A stretch of DNA of 35,038 bases from Prorocentrum cordatum. Its lineage: Eukaryota > Sar > Dinophyceae > Prorocentrales > Prorocentraceae. Below are positions 29,359 to 35,038 of the stretch, in pieces. Below the pieces are notes generated by a model. It did no database searches, had not been told where the DNA came from, and worked only from the letters and a program-made list of their open reading frames with translations. Within the stretch, counting starts at the first letter, position 1. The number at the start of each line of letters is the position of its first letter. Location: contig CAUYUJ010022510.1 in NCBI GenBank assembly GCA_963575745.1, positions 87,501 through 122,538 on the forward strand, in the 5' to 3' direction. A program made the translations under genes and the position numbers.

Positions 29359-32300
29359 ATGGACGCAGTCCTCGACCCGTTCGACGAGCTGGCCGAGTTG
29401 GACGCCCACATCGTTTTTGCAGCCACAGGGCAGTACGCTACCGCCCCGCCCGAGACGCTGTCCTCGGTTGGGGGCGATGAGGCGGCACAGGCCGTCGACG
29501 CAGTGACATGGGACCCAGGGCAGCCGCAGCGTGCCGCGCGAGCCGACCCTGATGCCGCTCCGCCCGAGACGCTGTCCTCGGTAGGGAGCGATGAGACGGC
29601 CCAAGCTGTCGACAGGCATATGGTACAGGTACCAGGGGAGCCGTTGCCAACGGCACACCCTGATGCCGCCCCGCCCAAGACGCAGTCCTTGGTAGGGGGC
29701 GATGAGATGGCGAAAGCTATCGACTTGACCGCTGCGAAAGGCCCTTGGAAGCCCAGCAGCCCGAGACCCGACCCCAGACCCGTCTACCAAGACGAAGGCC
29801 CTACGTATCCCACGCCGTCAGATCACTCCCTGTTCTTCTCCAACATTACTCAGTGGGGGCCACAGTCGGAGAAATGGCTGGCAGGGCCAGGCAAACAATA
29901 TCAGATGGTGGCACTGGTTGAAACACACATCTCGCATGGTAAAGCCCCTCTTATCTACGACAAGCTAGCAGCGGATGGTTGGAGGATACCATCGACTACA
30001 GCCACGCCGACCAGCAGATCCGACGGAGGCAACACGGGTGGCGAGATTATCCTCTCCAGGTACCATGTCCAGGCCACAACCTTCAACCACCTCCGCGACC
30101 TGGCCATCTCCCAGCGCAGGCCCGACCCGTTCCGCGGCTTCACGCCCATGGTATGGCACAGACGCTCTGGCAACCTGGTTGTTATTGCAGCGCATCTGGA
30201 ACCCCACAGGCAGATCGAGGGTGCAGTGCACGATAAGTTACTCTCGCTGGGAGCCTTCGTTACTATGCTCACTGACCCGTGGATCATCCTGGCCGATTGG
30301 AATATGACACCTGAGCAGCTCGCAGCAACAGAGTGGCCCGCCAAATGGAATGCTACCATCGTGCGAGCGCCTGGATCCGCCACGTGCGACAAGGGCCAGG
30401 GACTCACGCTCGACTTCGCATTGGTCAAGACTGGCATCGAGCACACGTTCTCCATTCGCCAGTGCCCCACCGTCCCCTGGGCCACCCACGTGGGCCTTGA
30501 AGTTCGAGCAGGCAGCGCAGACCCCTGGTGGTATCAGTCGGTCCATACCCCTAGGGCATTCCCCATAGTGGACAGACCTAGGACCCCACCAGACCCCAAC
30601 AGCAAGACCGCCATCAAGAAACGTAAAACAGCAGAAGCTCGAGCAGCACGCCTACGCGATCTACCTCCTGAACTCCAACAAGCAGCAGCACAGCTCCAGC
30701 CACAAGACGAGCCAGCAGCACAGGAGCCTATCCCGCACGCTATCCCGAGCGACCTCTGGGAGGAACCATGGCAGCTAGCTGTACCCACACGTTGTAAGCA
30801 GCCTCACGCGCACTTCGCGTACACTCACTGGGTGCACGACGCCGGCGACCTCAACCTCAAGTACGCCAAATGGGTCACGGCGCTCGAGAACACCATGATC
30901 AGCCACCACCAGATCGACCCCAAGGAAGCCGCAGCATTCACAGGCCGATCCCAAGGCTACCAATTGTCTTGGAAGAAGACGGCCGCCGCCCCAGGCCGCG
31001 TACACGTACATGACCCTCAGTCGGAATGGTGGGCAATCACGCTCACCCTCATCAAGCGCTACGCTGCGCTTCGCGACAAGCCCAAGCATGCAGCGCTCAT
31101 GCAGCAGCAGGCCTCCATCATCCAGCAGCGCGCGGACCACTTCAACACTCACTTTCACGACCTCCAGTTCGAGAAGGACGAGGGCACCATTTTCCGCTGG
31201 TTTGCACTCGTCTGGGCACCGCACTTGGACAATGAGGACACCGACGACTTGGTCACTATTACCGCTACTTGGGCCTCCAGAGCGCTCTCCGCCGCCCTCG
31301 CTAAGTCCAAGAGGGCTTACGGTGCTTGGCTCGCCAAGCAATGGAAACACCGCCCTGGAGTACTACACGCCCATGTCAAGCCTGCGCCCGTACGTCACAT
31401 CGAGGCCTACACGACCAACCAGACCATCGCCGACCCCACCGTTATCATGGACAGCAAGAAGCAACAATGGCAACAAGTATGGCAGGCCACCGAGACCCCC
31501 GACGACATCCTACAGGCGCTGTCAAAGGCCAAGGCAGCAGCCGCTCGCCAACCGCTCGAGCCCATCACAGCCGAGATCGTACACCGCTTTCACGGCCGCA
31601 TGCCACCCAGTAAAGCACATGGAGTTGACGCCCTTGGACCTCGCGACCTCCATCGACTACCAGAACCAGCAGTCGAAGCCTATGCGGATATCCTCAACGC
31701 AGTAGAGCATGCAGGCATCTGGCCACTACAAATCTCAGGCACTATTGCAGCCCTCGCAGCCAAGAAGTCTGGAGGCGACAGGGTCCTCGGCATGCTACCT
31801 CACATGGCCAGACTCTGGTCTCACATCAGATCGGCTGCATCTACATCCTGGACCCAAGGCCTGGACGACTTCTGGACTACAGCCATCAAAGGTCCCTCAG
31901 CTCTCCAGGCCGCCCTACACAGGGCCTTGTTAGACGAGACAGCCTCAGCACTTGGCATACAGTCAGCCACATTGCTATTAGACATCCAGAAGTTCTACGA
32001 CAATATCAAGCTCGCCAACCTCATTATGGTCGGCCTCAACTGCGGCTTCCCCCCCATCATTCTACTACTGGAAGTGCAGCTATACCTGGCGCCCAGATTC
32101 TTGCGCAGTCGACAATGGGTGAGTATGCCTATCTTCGCCCCCAAAGGCATCATCGCAGGCCCCCCGCACGGCACGACCTTGGCACGACTCATATTACTTC
32201 CTATTCTACGGCAAGCCCAAGCTCAGGCAGAGCTTGCCCAGATGTGGACCTTCGTAGACGACGCTGTCCTTCGAGTCGAAGGAGTCCTACGCACACTACA

Positions 32301-32637
32301 GAAGCACCTCCCCCGTGCCGCCAAGACCCTCTGCGACGGTCTGAAGGAGTTCGAGCTCCCTATCTCCGACAAGACGGCCCTCATCGGCTCCACCCCCAAG
32401 GTCCGCAAATCGCTAGCCAAGAAGTTGCGGCAGTACGACATCCCAGTTACTGCGACCGCCACGGCCGTCGACCTCGGAGTTGACGCGGCTGCGGCTACTC
32501 GACGGGTACAAGCCAAAGCCAGGAAGCGACAGAGCTCAGCCGCAGCTAGGTTTCGCAAGATACACCGACTACGGAGCACTGCACAGCAGGCTCGAATCTC
32601 AGCAGGACTGTGGCGCACTGGCGCTCTCCCCGAATGA
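29359..32637 (+). CDS. Element 2 ORF2, first part: endonuclease and reverse transcriptase
   Basis: Start taken at the first ATG after the ORF1 stop; the frame is open further upstream. A triplicated acidic repeat (29443-29733) comes first. Endonuclease: SNITQWG (Asn 29842), VETH (Glu 29920), ADWN (Asp 30295, Asn 30301), LDFAL (Asp 30412) and ATHVG (His 30487), all catalytic positions of the AP-like family present. A basic linker follows. RT: GVDALGPRDL, motif A LLLDIQKFYD (Asp 31981), motif B PKGIIAGPPHGTTLAR and motif C FVDD (Asp pair 32257-32262). The frame is closed by TGA 32635-32637, after which the same frame continues into RNase H. The product nicks target DNA and primes reverse transcription. 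Confidence 0.85.
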   Translation: MDAVLDPFDELAELDAHIVFAATGQYATAPPETLSSVGGDEAAQAVDAVTWDPGQPQRAARADPDAAPPETLSSVGSDETAQAVDRHMVQVPGEPLPTAHPDAAPPKTQSLVGGDEMAKAIDLTAAKGPWKPSSPRPDPRPVYQDEGPTYPTPSDHSLFFSNITQWGPQSEKWLAGPGKQYQMVALVETHISHGKAPLIYDKLAADGWRIPSTTATPTSRSDGGNTGGEIILSRYHVQATTFNHLRDLAISQRRPDPFRGFTPMVWHRRSGNLVVIAAHLEPHRQIEGAVHDKLLSLGAFVTMLTDPWIILADWNMTPEQLAATEWPAKWNATIVRAPGSATCDKGQGLTLDFALVKTGIEHTFSIRQCPTVPWATHVGLEVRAGSADPWWYQSVHTPRAFPIVDRPRTPPDPNSKTAIKKRKTAEARAARLRDLPPELQQAAAQLQPQDEPAAQEPIPHAIPSDLWEEPWQLAVPTRCKQPHAHFAYTHWVHDAGDLNLKYAKWVTALENTMISHHQIDPKEAAAFTGRSQGYQLSWKKTAAAPGRVHVHDPQSEWWAITLTLIKRYAALRDKPKHAALMQQQASIIQQRADHFNTHFHDLQFEKDEGTIFRWFALVWAPHLDNEDTDDLVTITATWASRALSAALAKSKRAYGAWLAKQWKHRPGVLHAHVKPAPVRHIEAYTTNQTIADPTVIMDSKKQQWQQVWQATETPDDILQALSKAKAAAARQPLEPITAEIVHRFHGRMPPSKAHGVDALGPRDLHRLPEPAVEAYADILNAVEHAGIWPLQISGTIAALAAKKSGGDRVLGMLPHMARLWSHIRSAASTSWTQGLDDFWTTAIKGPSALQAALHRALLDETASALGIQSATLLLDIQKFYDNIKLANLIMVGLNCGFPPIILLLEVQLYLAPRFLRSRQWVSMPIFAPKGIIAGPPHGTTLARLILLPILRQAQAQAELAQMWTFVDDAVLRVEGVLRTLQKHLPRAAKTLCDGLKEFELPISDKTALIGSTPKVRKSLAKKLRQYDIPVTATATAVDLGVDAAAATRRVQAKARKRQSSAAARFRKIHRLRSTAQQARISAGLWRTGALPE
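29443..29733 (+). repeat. Three 37-38-codon repeats at the ORF2 N-terminus
   Basis: APPETLSSVGGDEAAQAVD, APPETLSSVGSDETAQAVD and APPKTQSLVGGDEMAKAID begin at 29443, 29557 and 29668 (114 and 111 bp apart), each followed by a more variable Pro-rich spacer. Divergence shows the duplications are not the newest change in the element. Confidence 0.85.
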
Positions 32638-34755
32638 GTTTTCGGTCATCAGGTGCACGGCCTCGCCCGGCACGCTCTAAAACGATGGAGGCGTCAGGCC
32701 GCCATTGCGGCCACGGGAGCAGCAGCGGGCCGATGCCTCACCTCCCTCCTCGGCGCCACCTTCGACGGCATGGACCCAGGAGCTTCCCTAAGGATCGAAT
32801 TCATCGAGGCTTGGCTTCAGCACTGGATACGCCACCCGAGCACGCGCGCCAGGATCATCAGAGCATGGCCAAGGATCAAGACCACTTTGCTCGCCGCAGG
32901 CCCCAAGCTGTGGCGCAGGGTCAAGGGGCCCACTGGCGCGGCCATCGCGACCCTGCTGGAGGCCAGCTGGGAGCCGACCTCAGCCACCACGTGGAGACGC
33001 ACGAAGGACGGCTACATCGAGGAGTGGAACCTCCCCCCTGCCGATGACCCTGACCTCCTCGACGCCGACATCCACACAGTATTGCAGGACCTCAGCGAGG
33101 ATTTGCACAGGCTCCTCTGGACTCAGGCCGCTACGCATGACTATGGTGACACGCTGGCTGGAGGTGCGGACATGGTCACTATCCGCATTGAACAAAGGAG
33201 GCTCCTCGCAAACGGCGATTTCAGCGACTGGGCCCTCAACAACACCGTCATCAGTGGTGGACAATGGACCAGAGACCGCCCCCACAACGCGGGCTACCAG
33301 ATCGACAAGAACTGCGACCGATGCAGCGCAGGAGTTCCTGAAACCTTGTTTCACCGAATGCGGCAGTGCGAGGCGAATGTGGGGCCTGAGTTTGAGGCCA
33401 GTGACAAGCTACTACCGCGAGCCGTGGCGGGGGCCAATGTTGACCCTGCCCTGTGGCTCCGCGGCACCCCCTCTGTCGCTCTCGCTACGCCCGCGTTCGA
33501 GCCATTGACTGGGAGGGACGGGTGGGAGCTTGTTGGTGCGGTGCGGGAGGGGGTGCCGTCGTGGGAAGGTGCTCGCAACGCTGAGGGCGAGTTGTTTCTT
33601 TTTGGCGACGGGTCTGGCGGCGCCTTTTCCGACGACGTCAGGCGACGCCGTGTTGGTTCTGGCCTCGCGGCCCTCCGATGGGACCCTCCCTCGGCCTCCT
33701 GGACCCTCCACGCGGGCCCCCTCGCCCCCCTCCCAGGCCCCCGCCAGACCGTCCCAAGAGGTGAATTGCATGCGTTTTGCCTGGCACTGGAGACGTGCCA
33801 GCAGGATTTCACGTTTGCTACTGATCACCTAGCCCTGCAGCGCGGCTGGCAGAATGGCAGATGTCTCAGACCTGGCAGCCTCAGAGGCAAGAATAAGAAT
33901 GGGGATCTCTGGCTGAGAATTCGGCACCTCGTGCAGGATCGATCTGGCGGCTGCTCTTCGGTCACGGTGCTCTGGACCCCATCTCACGCCGATCCCCTCA
34001 CGTTGCATGGTTTCCAAAAATTTCTGGCTCTCGGCAACCAACATGCCGACGAGCTCGCGGGAAGCGCGGCCCACAAGTCGGCCACCCTTGCCCTCCCGCC
34101 CGTCCCCAGGACCGATGAATACGACGCTATTGCAGCCATCGTCCGACAGAGGGCACGACTGATCTTACGTCCTTTAGGCAAGAATTCAGAGCCTCGAGGA
34201 CTGTGGCCAGAGAGGCAATCCACCCAGGAGGCAGCCCCTCGCTCTCAGTTGCAGACCGCGAGCGCGGCTTCTCAGCACAAATTCGAGCGGTGTGCAGACA
34301 AATGGAGATGCCATGCCTGCCTCATCATCGTTGACGCTTGCCACGTTATTCCAGCTGCCGCCACAGAGTGTGTGCCGCCTTGCCCCCTTCCCGAGTTCGC
34401 TGCGTGTGGAGAGGTGCTGTGGTCGAGGGGTCCCCGCGTGATCAGTGGCAAGTTGATCCACCCCTCCCACACTTTGGCCACCATCCCCAAGTGGCAATTG
34501 TTCTTCTGTGTTAAGTGCGGCCATACGGTCACGCACCAGGTTAAAAGCCTACTTTTGCCGTGCCCTCTCTCCCACCAAGTGGGAGAGCGCAGGGCCCTAG
34601 GACCCACTGGCAAAGGCCTCGAGAACCTCAGCAGGATCAGGCGAGGCCTCCACCCGTCCAGATCGGGCCCCAGCAAGTCTGTGCTAGAGGCTTTGCACGC
34701 TTCGGCAGCCGAAGCCGCGATCGGTTCCTACGCGGCGGGAGCTGCCTCCGAGTAA
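32638..34755 (+). CDS. Element 2 ORF2, second part: RNase H and Cys-rich tail
   Basis: Same frame as the first part, beginning directly after the TGA with VFGHQVHGLARHALKRW; no ATG is near, so it is probably not translated alone. A helical linker leads to a Cys cluster (CDRCSAG). RNase H follows: FGDGSGG (Asp 33607), RGELHAF (Glu 33763), ATDHLAL (Asp 33823), TPSHAD and GNQHADELAG (Asp 34048), all catalytic residues kept. The tail has CADKWRCHAC and CVKCGHTV...LLPC, likely one or two zinc-binding folds. The stop is TAA 34753-34755. Position C-terminal to RT is the usual order, opposite to element 1. Confidence 0.85.
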   Translation, partial: VFGHQVHGLARHALKRWRRQAAIAATGAAAGRCLTSLLGATFDGMDPGASLRIEFIEAWLQHWIRHPSTRARIIRAWPRIKTTLLAAGPKLWRRVKGPTGAAIATLLEASWEPTSATTWRRTKDGYIEEWNLPPADDPDLLDADIHTVLQDLSEDLHRLLWTQAATHDYGDTLAGGADMVTIRIEQRRLLANGDFSDWALNNTVISGGQWTRDRPHNAGYQIDKNCDRCSAGVPETLFHRMRQCEANVGPEFEASDKLLPRAVAGANVDPALWLRGTPSVALATPAFEPLTGRDGWELVGAVREGVPSWEGARNAEGELFLFGDGSGGAFSDDVRRRRVGSGLAALRWDPPSASWTLHAGPLAPLPGPRQTVPRGELHAFCLALETCQQDFTFATDHLALQRGWQNGRCLRPGSLRGKNKNGDLWLRIRHLVQDRSGGCSSVTVLWTPSHADPLTLHGFQKFLALGNQHADELAGSAAHKSATLALPPVPRTDEYDAIAAIVRQRARLILRPLGKNSEPRGLWPERQSTQEAAPRSQLQTASAASQHKFERCADKWRCHACLIIVDACHVIPAAATECVPPCPLPEFAACGEVLWSRGPRVISGKLIHPSHTLATIPKWQLFFCVKCGHTVTHQVKSLLLPCPLSHQVGERRALGPTGKGLENLSRIRRGLHPSRSGPSKSVLEALHASAAEAAIGSYAAGAASE

Positions 34756-34887
34756 AGTGCGAGGCCAGGGGGGGCCTGTCGCGGTGGGCCGTGGGATGTC
34801 GCCCCCCACGGCCCTCCGAGAAATACTGGATGGCCCCCCTGGCATCTCTGGGTTCCGAACGGACTACGTCCGATTGCTCCACTCCAC
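34756..34887 (+). other. 3' UTR of element 2 with stem-loops
   Basis: GGGCCGTGGG (34786-34795) pairs with CCCACGGCCC (34805-34814) over a 9-nt loop. Just before it GCGAGGCC and GGCCTGTCGC can pair. Conserved 3' stem-loops are how many non-LTR RTs recognise their own RNA; that role is inferred. Confidence 0.6.
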
Positions 34888-35038
34888 TCCCCCTCCTCCT
34901 CCTTCTCCTCCTCCTCCTCCTCCTCCTCCTCCTCCTCCTCCTCCTCCCCCATCCTCCTCCTCCCCCATCCTCCTCCTCCCCAATCCTCCTCCTCCTCCTC
35001 CTCCCCATCCTCCTCCTCCCCCCTCCCCCTCCCCCTCC
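34888..35038. repeat. (TCC)n array 3' of element 2, runs off right edge
   Basis: TCC units with CCCATCC and CCCAATCC variants, in the same orientation as the array on the 5' side of element 2. Confidence 0.95.

Larger units (their letters stand above)
27879..34888 (+). mobile_element. Element 2: near-intact non-LTR retrotransposon with DinoSL at its 5' end
   Basis: About 7 kb: DinoSL, 140-nt leader, ORF1 (28041-29267), ORF2 (29359-34755, one in-frame TGA at 32635-32637) and a short 3' UTR with stem-loops. (TCC)n lies immediately outside both ends. ORF2 order is endonuclease, RT, RNase H, Cys-rich tail. Only one inactivating change is visible, so this copy is much younger than element 1. The 5' end is precise because it begins at the leader; the 3' end is uncertain by about 10 bp. 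No poly(A) is seen. Confidence 0.9.

Overview
This window reads as nuclear DNA of a dinoflagellate. The decisive evidence is a perfect 22-nt match to the dinoflagellate spliced leader (DinoSL) at 27879-27900. Supporting evidence is the GC-rich composition, the many (TCC)n/(GGA)n arrays, and two decaying non-LTR retrotransposons whose ORF1 proteins begin with a CxxC...CxxC zinc finger. The genus cannot be decided from the sequence alone. Nothing prokaryotic (ribosome binding sites, operons, CRISPR) is visible.

Layout. Positions 1-1190 hold a broken minus-strand coding region that ends in a coiled coil and runs off the left edge. Positions 1191-17640 are repeat-dominated with no gene I can support. 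They contain (TA)n and (CA)n arrays, a tandem 235-420 bp unit carrying a 12-bp-stem hairpin, and an array of G-runs spaced about 10.6 bp apart (2868-3480). They also contain three MITE-like elements, five GC-rich fold-back elements (two with simple-repeat arrays inside them), two other dispersed repeat families, several perfect palindromes, and a long polypyrimidine block with an exact 10-bp period.

Positions 17641-27020 hold element 1, a dead non-LTR retrotransposon with an unusual domain order: ORF1 (zinc finger plus coiled coil), then RNase H, AP-like endonuclease, reverse transcriptase, two C2H2-like fingers and a domain resembling C5-cytosine methyltransferases (GPPCETWS ... LEHP). Its RT is split by a 1.8-kb insertion (23068-24858) flanked by a 15-bp target-site duplication.

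Positions 27879-34888 hold element 2, nearly intact and of the more usual order: DinoSL, 5' leader, ORF1, then ORF2 with endonuclease, RT, RNase H and a Cys-rich tail. ORF2 has one in-frame TGA between RT and RNase H. The element sits between two (TCC)n tracts.

How the parts fit. Element 2 looks like a recent copy of a trans-spliced retrotransposon mRNA: the leader at its very 5' end implies that the RNA was spliced before reverse transcription. Element 1 and the gene-free half look like older layers of insertion, simple-repeat growth and decay. Assignments rest on motifs read by eye; no database search was possible.
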